DNA from: JANQMY01 sp965227095
GTDB lineage: Bacteria; Pseudomonadota; Alphaproteobacteria; JANQMY01
Length of the DNA stretch: 64,000 bases
NCBI GenBank assembly: GCA_965227095.1
Contig: CBDDFL010000001.1
Location: forward strand, 1,364,001-1,428,000
Direction of reading: 5' to 3'
Part shown: piece after piece, positions 43,476 to 52,194 of the stretch
How the letters are laid out: each line of letters begins with the position of its first letter
Numbering within the stretch: position 1 is the first letter of the stretch
The notes under the pieces: generated by a model
What the model saw: the letters and a program-made list of their open reading frames with translations, nothing else
What the model was told of the DNA's origin: nothing
The model's database searches: none
Translations under genes and position numbers: made by a program

Positions 43476-44006
43476 TATTTCCTCCAGCTTGGCTTCAACC
43501 GCATCGCAAATCTGCGCGGGCGATGTGTCATCTGTTAACGACAGGTGGAGGTCGGCCTTATGGGGTACCTCTATAATTTGGCTTCCCTCAAAGGATTTTG
43601 ACGTCGGACCGTCCAGGTGGACTTCCATATAATTCGGCAAAGCGTTCCGGTTCCAGTCGAAAACCTGCCGCCGCATTGTGGTGTTGACACAAATCACCAT
43701 CTGGCCCTGTTGCGCGAGAATTTGGCAGAGCTTTCCCTGAGATCGTGCAATGGCCAATGGGGCGGTGGCATCTTGATCCGATTTCGTGGCGAACACGCCT
43801 TCCAGTTCGTTGTTGATCAAAACAACAGCCGTGAAGCCGTCTTTGTGGAGCCGTGTTTTCAACGCTTCCGCGATCTCTTTGGTGTCGGCCACCGAAAGAC
43901 AAGCAAGCCAGATCACGCCGCCTGGCCGAACAGCCCGTACCGGAATAGGGGCGGGACGTTCTTTTTCCGCATCGACTAATTGTTGAAACAACGCGCGCTT
44001 TACCAT
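43464..44006 (-). CDS. APS-kinase-like protein with a degenerate P-loop
   Basis: The product has 180 residues and follows the layout of adenylylsulfate kinase: a WLACLS strand, VVLINNELEGVF in the place of the VLDGDNVR motif, then SQGKLCQILAQQGQMVICVNTTMRRQVFDW and YMEVHLDGP. The P-loop, GLSGAGKST in active kinases, reads CLSVADTKE at about residues 36-44, so the Gly and Lys residues are lost. DGD is NNE. ATP-driven APS phosphorylation is therefore unlikely. The frame is intact, so a binding or regulatory role is possible. AAAGGA sets the start at 44006. Confidence 0.7.
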   Translation of the reverse strand: MVKRALFQQLVDAEKERPAPIPVRAVRPGGVIWLACLSVADTKEIAEALKTRLHKDGFTAVVLINNELEGVFATKSDQDATAPLAIARSQGKLCQILAQQGQMVICVNTTMRRQVFDWNRNALPNYMEVHLDGPTSKSFEGSQIIEVPHKADLHLSLTDDTSPAQICDAVEAKLEEILFV

Positions 44007-44169
44007 CGCGACATCCTTTCTAACCTGGTGTTCCCCTGACGAGAGACCCTCCAATTTCTGCGTTCGCACAGTGTTTAGGTGTTGTGTTTTGTGCAAAAGC
44101 TACTAAAGAGGTTTTGCGTAAAGATCCGCTTAACCATAAGGGCGGCGCGGCAGTGAGAAGGACAATCAA

Positions 44170-46167
44170 GTGGCACCGTTGAACTGGGGCATCCTCAGCA
44201 CAGGCAGCATTGCCAACCAATTTGCAAAGGCATTGCAGGAAACAGACAAAGGCCGATTGGCCGCCGTGGGCAGCCGGTCCCTGGCGCCGGCGCAGGCCTT
44301 CGCCGAGACGTTTTCCGGTATTACCGCTCATGCGTCCTACGATGATCTGTTGGCCGACCCGTCCGTGCAGGCGGTCTACATCGCCAATCCCCATCCAGGC
44401 CATGCGGAATGGGCCATCAAGGCCGCCCGCGCCGGTAAACATGTGCTGTGCGAAAAACCCGTGGGCATGAACCATGCGGAAGCCATGGCGATTTTCGATG
44501 CCGCGGAGGCGAACAACGTCTTCGCCATGGAAGCCTTCATGTATCGCTGCCACCCACAAACCAAAAAACTGGTGGCGCTTGTTCAAGATGGGGCCATTGG
44601 CGAGGTGCGCATGGTGCGCGCAAGCTTTGGGTTTGACGCCCCCTTCGATGCCAACAGCCGCTTGTTCAACAATGCCTTGGGCGGCGGCGGTATTTTGGAT
44701 GTGGGGTGTTACCCCGTTTCCATGAGCCGTCTGGTGGCTGGAGCCGTGTCGGGGCAGCCCTTTCTGAACCCTATTGATGTCAAGGCCGTGGGCGAACTTG
44801 GCAAGACCGGTATCGATCAGTGGACAGCCGCCACACTGCATTTCGAAAATGGCGTCGTGGCCCAAGCCTCCACGGCGGTCTCTTTGTGGCTCGACAATAC
44901 GGTCACCGTCTTTGGCAGTAAAGGCAACATCCACGTGGCGGCCCCTTGGCACCCAACCCTCAGTGCGGGAACGTTTGGCGAAATCCAACTCAATCGATTT
45001 GGAGCAGAGGCCGAAACCATTTCGATCGGCGAACCTAAAGGCCTTTATGTGATCGAGGCGGAAACGGTGGCGAACGCCGTTGCCGCGGGCAAAACCCAAG
45101 CAGACGCCATGTCGTGGGAGGACAGCTTGGGCAATATGGCCACGCTCGATGCCTGGCGGCGGGAAATCGGCTTGCGCTATGACGCGGAAAAACCGGCCAA
45201 TGTCACCCGAACCGTCACGGGCGCACCCTTGGCCTTCCGCGAAGAAGCCACCATGCCGTATGGGCGGATCGGTCCTGTGGACAAGCCCATCTCGCGCTTG
45301 GTCATGGGCTGTGACAACCAAACCACCATGCCCCATGCGGCGATCATGTTTGACGACTTTGTGGAACGCGGCGGCAATTGCTTCGACACAGCCCACATCT
45401 ATGGCGAAGGGGTCATGGAAAAACTGTTGGGCCAATGGATGACCAATCGCGGTGTTCGCGACGAGCTGGTGGTGATTGGCAAGGGCGCCCACAGCCCCAA
45501 CTGCTTCCCCCAACAAGTTCCGCTCGAACTGGCGGACTCTCTCGACCGTCTGCAAACGGATTATGTGGATGTCTATTTCTTGCATCGGGACAATCTTGAT
45601 GTGCCCGTCAGCGAATTTGTGGATGTTCTGAATCAACATGTGCAGGCGGGGCAGATCAAAGCTTTTGGCGGGTCCAACTGGACAGCGGAACGGATCGACG
45701 AAGCCAATGCGTATGCGGCATCGAAAGGCCTGCAAGGGTTCCAGGCCGTGTCCAATAATTTCAGTCTCGCCCGCATGGAAAATCCGGTCTGGCCGGGCTG
45801 CATCGCTGCGTCCGACGATCCGTACCGGGACTGGCTCTCTCAAAACGAGGTGGCGTTGATGTGCTGGTCGTCGCAAGCCCGTGGCTTTTTCACGGACCGC
45901 GCCGGGCCGGACAAGCGAGAGGATGCGGAACTGGTGAACGCCTGGTATTCCGACAACAATTTCGAACGGCGCAAACGGTGTTATGACCTTGCGGCCAAGA
46001 AAGGCGTGGCGCCGGTGCATATTGCCTTGGCCTATGTGCTGGCCCAGCCTTTTGCTCCCTTTGCCTTGATCGGCCCGCGCACCATCGCGGAAACAAAATC
46101 CTCGTTCAATGCCTTGTCGGTCTCTCTCTCCGACGCGGAGGTGGCCTGGCTCGATTTGCGGGCATAA
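44170..46167 (+). CDS. Fusion of Gfo/Idh/MocA oxidoreductase and aldo/keto reductase
   Basis: The product has 665 residues in two enzymatic halves. Residues about 1-345 are a Gfo/Idh/MocA dehydrogenase: GILSTGSIANQFAKAL binds NAD(P), CEKPVGMN holds the catalytic Lys, and GGGILDVGCYPVSM follows. Residues about 362-665 are an aldo/keto reductase with tetrad residues in CFDTAHIYGEG (Asp, Tyr), VVIGKGAH (Lys) and YFLHRDN (His). The two may act in turn on a sugar or polyol, perhaps recycling NAD(P). The start is GTG with AAGGA upstream. The GGEVRM/AFMYRCHP region shows no frameshift. Confidence 0.9.
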   Translation: MAPLNWGILSTGSIANQFAKALQETDKGRLAAVGSRSLAPAQAFAETFSGITAHASYDDLLADPSVQAVYIANPHPGHAEWAIKAARAGKHVLCEKPVGMNHAEAMAIFDAAEANNVFAMEAFMYRCHPQTKKLVALVQDGAIGEVRMVRASFGFDAPFDANSRLFNNALGGGGILDVGCYPVSMSRLVAGAVSGQPFLNPIDVKAVGELGKTGIDQWTAATLHFENGVVAQASTAVSLWLDNTVTVFGSKGNIHVAAPWHPTLSAGTFGEIQLNRFGAEAETISIGEPKGLYVIEAETVANAVAAGKTQADAMSWEDSLGNMATLDAWRREIGLRYDAEKPANVTRTVTGAPLAFREEATMPYGRIGPVDKPISRLVMGCDNQTTMPHAAIMFDDFVERGGNCFDTAHIYGEGVMEKLLGQWMTNRGVRDELVVIGKGAHSPNCFPQQVPLELADSLDRLQTDYVDVYFLHRDNLDVPVSEFVDVLNQHVQAGQIKAFGGSNWTAERIDEANAYAASKGLQGFQAVSNNFSLARMENPVWPGCIAASDDPYRDWLSQNEVALMCWSSQARGFFTDRAGPDKREDAELVNAWYSDNNFERRKRCYDLAAKKGVAPVHIALAYVLAQPFAPFALIGPRTIAETKSSFNALSVSLSDAEVAWLDLRA

Positions 46168-46191
46168 GCCCTTAGGGCCTAATCTCCCCGT

Positions 46192-46917
46192 ATGAGCGCT
46201 TTGTTTGAAGAATTGGACTACCGCCCAACGGAAATAGGGCCGATCAGTCTGCGCCGCCGCCGCATTCTGTCGCTGGACACGGATGTGTATGAAATCATCC
46301 TGGGCGATGAGCACCTCATGTCCAGCCTGTTCACCGCATCGGAAATAGCCCTTGCCAAACTGGCATTGGCGGACTTTGCAGGCGACGACTTGGATGTCGT
46401 GGTGGGCGGCTTGGGGCTTGGCTATACGGCGCAGGAAGTTTTGCGCCACGACAGCGTTGCGTCCTTGTGCGTGGTGGAGTTTTTGGACGCGGTGATCGAC
46501 TGGCACAGGGACGGGTTGGTGCCGTTGTCGCCGCCCTTGACGGCCGATCCAAGATGTCAGTTTGTCCACGGAGACTTTTTCGCGCTTTCCACCTCCGGCG
46601 ATGGATTCGATCCCGGCAAGCCGGGCCGAACCTTTGATGCCATCTTGATCGACATTGATCACGCACCGGATGCGTTTCTCGATGACCGCAGCGAAGGGTT
46701 TTACAGCACGCAGGGGCTGACCTGTCTTGCCAACCATCTGCGCCCCGGTGGGGTGATGGGGTTGTGGTCGAACGATCTGCCGGACGCTGCCTTCGTTGGC
46801 CGGCTTGAAAGTGTGTTTCACACCGCCCGCGCGGAACCGGTTACCTTCAATAATCCGTTGCAAGACAATAAACCGTTTACTCAAACCGTATACCTCGCAA
46901 GAAAGGAACCGGGATGA
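46192..46917 (+). CDS. Spermidine synthase-like methyltransferase-fold protein
   Basis: The product has 241 residues with a Rossmann SAM-binding fold: VVGGLGLGYTAQEVL is the glycine loop, VVEFLDAVIDWH the acidic residue after strand 2, and FDAILIDIDHAPD the DxD-like strand 4 of the spermidine synthase group. LRPGGVMGLWSND follows. It could transfer an aminopropyl or methyl group; the true substrate is unknown. No clear ribosome-binding site was seen. Its stop overlaps the start of the amidohydrolase as ATGA, so the two are translationally coupled. Confidence 0.8.
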   Translation: MSALFEELDYRPTEIGPISLRRRRILSLDTDVYEIILGDEHLMSSLFTASEIALAKLALADFAGDDLDVVVGGLGLGYTAQEVLRHDSVASLCVVEFLDAVIDWHRDGLVPLSPPLTADPRCQFVHGDFFALSTSGDGFDPGKPGRTFDAILIDIDHAPDAFLDDRSEGFYSTQGLTCLANHLRPGGVMGLWSNDLPDAAFVGRLESVFHTARAEPVTFNNPLQDNKPFTQTVYLARKEPG

Positions 46918-48419
46918 TGAAAATCGCGTGGACGCCGCGTGTCGTCGCCTTGGCCGTTGCCGCCTTTTTGCTGGCCGCCTGCGAACAGGAAGCGGACCGT
47001 TTTGACCTGGTCATTAAGAATGGCCGGGTAATGGATCCGGAAACTCAGCTCGACGCGGTACGAACCGTTGCGGTCGATGAGGGCACCATTGTCATGGTCA
47101 CCGATGCGGAGGTGTCGGGAGCGATAGAGATCGACGCCGCGGGTCTGGTGGTGGCGCCCGGATTTGTCGATGTGCATTCCCATTCCCCGTCCAAACTGGG
47201 GGCGACATTCCAAGTGCTGGATGGCGTGACCACGCAATTGGATCTTGAGGCCGGCGCGTTTCCGGTCATGGCCTATGGCCACGAATATGCAGACGGGGCG
47301 CCGCTGAACTATGGCAGCTCGGTCAGCCATCTGGCCGTGCGTACCAAGGTGATCGAAGGGCGTGATCAGCCTTATTTGTTTGACGCCAACGGGCCATTGG
47401 TGCCCGGCGCCGCTTTTGTCACACCGGCAACATCTGCGCAAATCGAAGAAATGCGTGTCCTTCTGAAGGACGGCCTCGACCAAGGGGGCTTGGGCATTGG
47501 CGTTTTGTTGGACTATATGAGCATTGCAGTGTCTACGGATGAATTGCGCATGATTTTCGAGGTGGCGGGCGCGCGTAGCGCACCGATTGCCATTCATGTG
47601 CGGCGTGGCTTTCCGGGCGAGCCAAAAGGCTTGGACGAAGTGATCGCGCTTGCGGAAGAAACCGGGGCACCGGTCTTGATCAATCACATTACCCACAATG
47701 CCATGCAGGCAGTGGGCGATTGGCTTGCTAAAATCGACGCCGCCAATGCAAGGGGCGCGAACATTACCACCGAAACACTGACCTATGCGGCGGGGGGCAC
47801 CAGCATCTCCGCGGCGGTATTCAGTCGAGATTGGCAAAAGATCTTCAACATTTCCTATGAAGATGTTCAGTGGACGGCCACAGGTGAATGGCTGACCCAA
47901 GAGACCTGGGAAAAATACCGGGCCCAAGAACCGTCCGGCATGGTGAACCATCACTATGTCAAAGAGGAATGGATGGAAACGGCATTGCGCTGGCCGCGCA
48001 TGATGGCCTCGTCCGATGTAACCCCCGCCTTGAGCGAAGAGGTAATGGCCAATCCCAACCTGTCCGGCACGTTCACACGCCTGTTGGGACATTATGTGCG
48101 CGACCGAAAGGTCATGGACCTGCAAGAAGGGCTTGCAAAAACCAGCCTCTATCAAGCGCAGTGGATGGAACAGGCCGCCCCTTTGTTTCGAAAGAAAGGC
48201 CGCCTTCAGGAAGGGGCCGATGCGGACATCGTTATTTTTGACCCGGAAACGGTGGCCGCCATTGCCACCTATGGCAAACCCTATGTGGCGCCCACCGGAA
48301 TATCCCATGTCATCGTGGGCGGCGTGGTGGTCGCCCAAGACGGGGCCTTGGTGGACGGCGCATTGCCGGGGCAGCGCCTCCTCAACAAAGAAGAGGCGCC
48401 GCAAGGCTCTGAATTTTAA
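46914..48419 (+). CDS. Lipoprotein amidohydrolase (D-aminoacylase-like)
   Basis: The product has 501 residues. The signal ends in a lipobox LLAAC at about residue 23-24, so it is a membrane-anchored periplasmic protein. The amidohydrolase barrel follows: LVIKNGRVMDP, then GFVDVHSHS with the metal HxH, INHITHN with later His ligands, ASSDVTPA with the catalytic Asp, and a C-terminal GADADIVIFDPETVA. It resembles N-acyl-D-amino-acid deacylases and D-hydantoinase-type enzymes. It overlaps the preceding gene by 4 bases. Confidence 0.88.
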   Translation: MMKIAWTPRVVALAVAAFLLAACEQEADRFDLVIKNGRVMDPETQLDAVRTVAVDEGTIVMVTDAEVSGAIEIDAAGLVVAPGFVDVHSHSPSKLGATFQVLDGVTTQLDLEAGAFPVMAYGHEYADGAPLNYGSSVSHLAVRTKVIEGRDQPYLFDANGPLVPGAAFVTPATSAQIEEMRVLLKDGLDQGGLGIGVLLDYMSIAVSTDELRMIFEVAGARSAPIAIHVRRGFPGEPKGLDEVIALAEETGAPVLINHITHNAMQAVGDWLAKIDAANARGANITTETLTYAAGGTSISAAVFSRDWQKIFNISYEDVQWTATGEWLTQETWEKYRAQEPSGMVNHHYVKEEWMETALRWPRMMASSDVTPALSEEVMANPNLSGTFTRLLGHYVRDRKVMDLQEGLAKTSLYQAQWMEQAAPLFRKKGRLQEGADADIVIFDPETVAAIATYGKPYVAPTGISHVIVGGVVVAQDGALVDGALPGQRLLNKEEAPQGSEF

Positions 48420-48463
48420 TCTCCCTCGCTGAACCCAGTTTTGGGCAGCGATCATTTAGCTCC

Positions 48464-50014
48464 TTAGTCCTTTTCGATCCATTCATTCAGCAGTTTGTGG
48501 AAATGACGCGGTTTGGTTTCGCCGTAATCCGCAAAGATCACATAGGGCTGCTTCATGGTTTTAAGGCCCTTTTGCACATAAGGCATGTTCACCACGTCCT
48601 GGTTAAACACTTTGGCCAGCATGCCCAATTCCGGCGCTTCGCACCAGTCATCGTCCGGGCCCAACCAATGGATGGGGGCGGCGGGCGGCCGCTTCTCGCC
48701 TTTGGGCGCCGGTGCCAGATACATGCATTCGTGAATGCACATATCCGGATCATCCCCATACGGACGGAAGCGGTAGACGATGGGGTTGAACGACCCCCAG
48801 GGGTGGAAATTCGGGAACACCGTGAAATAGATGGAATCGAGCAACTCCGCATCGCTGATGTTTTCCACGTCATCGCCCATCACATCGCGCAGGGCATTGC
48901 GGGGTTCTTCGGCCATGGCGGCGCGCACATTGGTGCCCTCTGGCACATCGTAGGGGTCGGGCGACGGCACCTCATCCGCATCGGGCAATTGCATGCCGCC
49001 GATCCAATCGCACAAATTGGGGTCCGCGTTGCGCACATCGCCTTCGACCCAATCGCCGCCGGCGGTAAACTTGCTCACTGTGCCTTTGCCATTGGTGACA
49101 TGAACCAGGCCATCGTCGCCCCGTTCATACACATGGCCCGACAAAGGATGCCGCAGTTTTTTGTACAGCATGGCGTCAGGCAGGTGATCGTGTTTGGGCA
49201 TATTGGCCAGATGCGGGCTGGGCGTAAAATTGGGCGACATGGCGCGGGAATAATTTCCGAACACGTCATATTTCGTGTTGGCATCGCCAATGGTTTCCAG
49301 AATGGTTGGGTGGGTGGCGATCACATGATAGGCTTCGCTAAAGGCTTCCTGTGCCACCTTCCAATTGCAGCGCAGCACTTTCGCCACATGGGCCACCTTG
49401 CAGCGCTTTTCATAAGGCAGCAGGGTAAAGTGGTCCGACAGATCGCCCAGATATTCTTCCAAAGATTGGGTGTTCGTGTCGTCCGGGTTGATGAACACGA
49501 ACCCGCCCCAGCGGCCCAGTTGCACTTCCGGCAGGCTGTAGTCTTTCGGCTCCACGCTTGGGAAATCCCACTGACACGGGATCTGCATGATCGTCCCGTC
49601 TAAGTGCCACGCCCAGCCATGGAACGGGCAGCGGAAGGCGTGGGCCTTCTTGCCGCTTTTTTCCTTGAGCTGACGCCCCCGATGCAGGCAGGCGTTCCAA
49701 AACGCTTTGAACTCATCCTCACCCGTCCGTACAATGAGGAACGACATATGGGCAATGTCGTAGACATGGTAATCGCCCACGTCCGGAATGTCGTCTTCAT
49801 GGCAGGCCATCTGCCACACGCGCTTCCACACTTTTTCCACTTCCAGGTCGTGGAATTCCTTGGAGTAGTAGCGTTCCACCGGCACTTTGGTGGGGCCGGG
49901 CTCCATGGGGCTGTCGGCCCGCATGATGGGCCGGACCGGATGGCTGTCTTGATCCAGCAGCTCCAGATAGGTGACGCCGGCAGACCGGTTTGTTCCGGTA
50001 ATGGTCTCTGTCAT
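48464..50014 (-). CDS. Rieske-type ring-hydroxylating oxygenase alpha subunit
   Basis: An oxygenase component of 516 residues, long for the family. The Rieske site is ACLHRGRQ and CPFHGWAW near residues 90-115. The mononuclear iron site is in NWKVAQEAFSEAYHVIATHP. The C-terminal half has inserts not seen in the other Rieske protein of this window, including an Asp-rich loop. Substrate unknown. GGGAGGA sets the ATG at 50014; the open frame continues upstream through repeat DNA without support. No reductase is adjacent. Confidence 0.9.
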   Translation of the reverse strand: MTETITGTNRSAGVTYLELLDQDSHPVRPIMRADSPMEPGPTKVPVERYYSKEFHDLEVEKVWKRVWQMACHEDDIPDVGDYHVYDIAHMSFLIVRTGEDEFKAFWNACLHRGRQLKEKSGKKAHAFRCPFHGWAWHLDGTIMQIPCQWDFPSVEPKDYSLPEVQLGRWGGFVFINPDDTNTQSLEEYLGDLSDHFTLLPYEKRCKVAHVAKVLRCNWKVAQEAFSEAYHVIATHPTILETIGDANTKYDVFGNYSRAMSPNFTPSPHLANMPKHDHLPDAMLYKKLRHPLSGHVYERGDDGLVHVTNGKGTVSKFTAGGDWVEGDVRNADPNLCDWIGGMQLPDADEVPSPDPYDVPEGTNVRAAMAEEPRNALRDVMGDDVENISDAELLDSIYFTVFPNFHPWGSFNPIVYRFRPYGDDPDMCIHECMYLAPAPKGEKRPPAAPIHWLGPDDDWCEAPELGMLAKVFNQDVVNMPYVQKGLKTMKQPYVIFADYGETKPRHFHKLLNEWIEKD

Positions 50015-50218
50015 CGGTGCTTTCCTCCCATGCAAGCGGCCCGTCGCTGTTGGGCGCGCTCGGGCTGACAGAGTAAAAAGTGTCACGGGCGTTCTACATC
50101 CCGATTGAGCTAGATCAATGCGGGACCGGAAGCGGCCCCTTTTTGCGGGGACGCCGCTGCCGGGCATGCGATTTTTACCGTGACGGCGGGGCACGGTGCA
50201 GAAAATCCACGCCTCACC

Positions 50219-50302
50219 CCGCTCATTCCCGCGAAAGCGGGAATCTCGGGCGGGTGGATCTGGAGATCCCGGCTCTCGCCACGGCTCGGCCGGGATGAGC
50301 GG
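50219..50302. repeat. Dispersed palindromic element, copy 2
   Basis: It has the same outer ends (CCGCTCATTCC / GGGATGAGCGG) and inner GAGATCCCGG as the element at 11108-11192. The first inner hairpin here is ATTCCCGCG..CGCGGGAAT-like (ATTCCCGCGAAAGCGGGAAT). Confidence 0.75.
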
Positions 50303-50328
50303 ATAAAGGCGACGGTGACACCCAATAT

Positions 50329-50403
50329 CGATGGGCGCATGGGGTTCATCCATGTTTGCGTACCCAGCCAGCCCACAGACGATGGGCGCATGGGGTTCAT
50401 CCA
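50329..50403. repeat. Two direct 24-base repeats, period 51
   Basis: The 24-base unit beginning CGATGGGCGCATGG occurs at 50329-50352 and exactly again at 50380-50403. It is a two-unit tandem repeat with 27 unique bases between copies. Confidence 0.8.
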
Positions 50404-50435
50404 AGTTTTCGCACAAGGGCCCTGGGCGGCGGGTG

Positions 50436-50468
50436 TGCAAAAACGAAACAAGCCGGCACATGCCGGCT
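50436..50468 (-). terminator. Terminator-like hairpin downstream of the HEPN gene
   Basis: A perfect palindrome AGCCGGCA-CA-TGCCGGCT (50451-50468) is followed on the minus strand by TGTTTCGTTTTT. It lies about 290 bases after the HEPN gene stop and could end its transcript. Confidence 0.45.
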
Positions 50469-50756
50469 GTCATAACAATGTCAATCCTTGAGGCCATGGA
50501 CCGCTCCTACGCGTCGCCACGCCTCCCTCGTCTTCACTATAGCATAAACTGTTGCCAAATTCTCGATCGTCATGACCCGGTAAGCAGCCGGAACGGCTGT
50601 GCACCCGGGTAATCCAGGACTAAAGGTCAGCATAGCTGAGAATTTCGGAGTTTTTGTTTCCTACCGAAATCGGTGCTACCGAAGCGAAGCACCCGTTGTC
50701 ACGAAATAAACCGCATCACAGAGGCTTGGAAATCTCCCTCCATCTAGTCCGAAGTT

Positions 50757-51881
50757 TTATTTGTAGGCGGACAGCAAAGCGTCCTCATGTTCCTTTTGCA
50801 TTTCGCGGAACAAAACACCCCTAAAAGCGCGATCAAGTTCGTCTGGAAAGCCTATATAATCTGTATGGTGATCATATCTGATATCTAAAAAACTGGTAAG
50901 TAACAAACGGTAGATAGGCGCTGCACAGTCCAGAAGGTTTGTTCCCTTCCGATGAATCCTTAAAGATGCTTCTGTCAAATGGTTACCATGTAGATAGTCA
51001 TGACGAGCTCTATAGAGCTCTGAGCAAATCTTAATCAAGAGGTTGCGTTTTCGTGTTCTGCTGCGTCCAACTATATACTTTTTGTCGATCAGGCGTTTGT
51101 TTTGCCAATGGTCGGTCTCCAACAACTTGAAAACAGAGCCGGAATTCACGTTAGATTTTTTGTTGCGCGGATGCGCAATTATCTCGAATGCGCTTATCCA
51201 TAGAGCAATTATCCGGCCTACGTCATACTCACGAAAATAACTTTCTGATGGAGCCAGAGAGGCTTGATACGCCATGTTTAGAGATCGAAAAAGAGCCACA
51301 TCTCTACTTGATTTTCTTTTCCCAAGGAACATTTTGCTCCATCTTTGAAGAAGATGGGTCAAGAGGGGGCCGTCAACATCCCATTTTTCGATTCGACTAA
51401 GTGCAATTCCAGGCGTTGACTGACCGGCAAAATCATCGACGCTGTGCTGCCCTAAAACACTCACAGATGACATTGTAAGACTGTCATAGTCTTTGTCGAG
51501 TAACCAAGGATAAATCCAGAACGTGTTTGACCACCGGGAGCTGCTCATGCTGCTGCCGTTTAGAGTCTGCGCGGTGTTTTTGCAAGTAACTGACACTGCC
51601 ACAAGGTCGCGAAAGCCAAGAAAAGCGTTAGCATTTGGAGCCGGAATTTCACTGAGTGCAGACTGAGTGGAAATCACGACGCCAGGTTCAATTGTTCTTC
51701 CAAACGCATCAGTAAATCGATCAAGATATTGGTCCAGATTCTGATGTTTGTCACGTAGTTGAAGGACACGTTGGTCTTTACTAGAAACCAAAGCGACATG
51801 TTCGTTTTCGATGGTGTAATTTACAGATAGATTTGGAAGGGCTAGGCAAACTACCCAATCACTTGGAAGGGGGGCGCTCAT
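50757..51881 (-). CDS. HEPN-motif protein of unknown function in an AT-rich island
   Basis: The product has 374 residues. I recognise no full-length family. The C-terminal third looks like an ApeA-type HEPN domain: WISAFEIIAHP near 228-238, then YRARHDYLHGN near 290-300. In it R293-H294-x3-H298 gives the HEPN ribonuclease signature RΦx3-5H. The N-terminal 200 residues are a mixed beta-rich region with no motif I know. Many such proteins cleave RNA in phage defence or toxin systems. The gene is clearly AT-richer than its neighbours: 24 G+C in bases 50881-50940, against 40 in 52321-52380. This suggests horizontal transfer. No antitoxin or second gene is adjacent. Confidence 0.7.
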   Translation of the reverse strand: MSAPLPSDWVVCLALPNLSVNYTIENEHVALVSSKDQRVLQLRDKHQNLDQYLDRFTDAFGRTIEPGVVISTQSALSEIPAPNANAFLGFRDLVAVSVTCKNTAQTLNGSSMSSSRWSNTFWIYPWLLDKDYDSLTMSSVSVLGQHSVDDFAGQSTPGIALSRIEKWDVDGPLLTHLLQRWSKMFLGKRKSSRDVALFRSLNMAYQASLAPSESYFREYDVGRIIALWISAFEIIAHPRNKKSNVNSGSVFKLLETDHWQNKRLIDKKYIVGRSRTRKRNLLIKICSELYRARHDYLHGNHLTEASLRIHRKGTNLLDCAAPIYRLLLTSFLDIRYDHHTDYIGFPDELDRAFRGVLFREMQKEHEDALLSAYK

Positions 51882-52194
51882 AGTTAAATCCGATTTCTCT
51901 GGTCAAATAGTTTGTATGTCCATGTTGAAGAGATGAATGTGTCTTGAAGAAGTGTTTGGCAGGCGGCCAGAATAGGGGCAAACATTTTGTCGCGTGTAAT
52001 CATGGGCGCTGTTTACCACAGTATCGCGAATTGTCCCTGTGACGTCGTTCCCCTCCAAGCGTCGTCCGCGCGCCTCGGGCGCGGGGATCCTGTTTCTATA
52101 GAATGGTCATTTGACACCCTGGAAGCCAGGGACAAGCCTTGGCATGACGCGCTGCGGGTGAGGGAAGGCTTGTGTCCCGCCTTCGGCGTTAATT
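51882..52194. other. Intergenic region upstream of the HEPN gene
   Basis: No gene is seen. It contains a palindromic element at 52060-52151. The first 100 bases are AT-rich and probably hold the HEPN promoter, but no clear boxes were found. Confidence 0.4.
52060..52151. repeat. Dispersed palindromic element of a second type
   Basis: The outer ends CGTCGTCCGCGCG and GGCATGACGCG are approximate inverted repeats. Inside, GCGCCTCGGGCGCGGGGATCC and CCCTGGAAGCCAGGGACAAG form hairpins. The pattern GTCATGCC..GCTTG..CCAGG and GATCC..GACGACG recalls common alphaproteobacterial intergenic repeats. It differs from the element at 11.1 and 50.2 kb. Confidence 0.5.

Larger units (their letters stand above)
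50015..50756. other. Gene-free region rich in repeats
   Basis: No convincing gene is seen. It holds the palindromic element at 50219-50302, the 51-base tandem repeat at 50329-50403 and a terminator-like hairpin at 50436-50468. After about 50520 the base composition drifts to AT-rich, matching the HEPN gene to its right. Confidence 0.6.

Noticed and set aside
44020..46884. A 954-codon open frame on the minus strand
   Set aside because: It lies opposite the fusion enzyme and the spermidine-synthase-like gene, both with full motifs. Its product is Arg/His-rich with no recognisable domain, as expected for an antisense shadow of GC-rich coding DNA.
46881..48455. A 524-codon open frame on the minus strand
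   Set aside because: It is the shadow of the lipoprotein amidohydrolase, which has a signal peptide and metal motifs.
50329..50403. CRISPR array
   Set aside because: Only two 24-base repeats with one 27-base gap, no further units, no cas genes and no leader.
50015..50497. N-terminal extension of the Rieske oxygenase through repeat DNA
   Set aside because: The frame is open, but the segment is made of palindromes and the 51-base repeat. GGGAGGA before the ATG at 50014 gives a normal family start.
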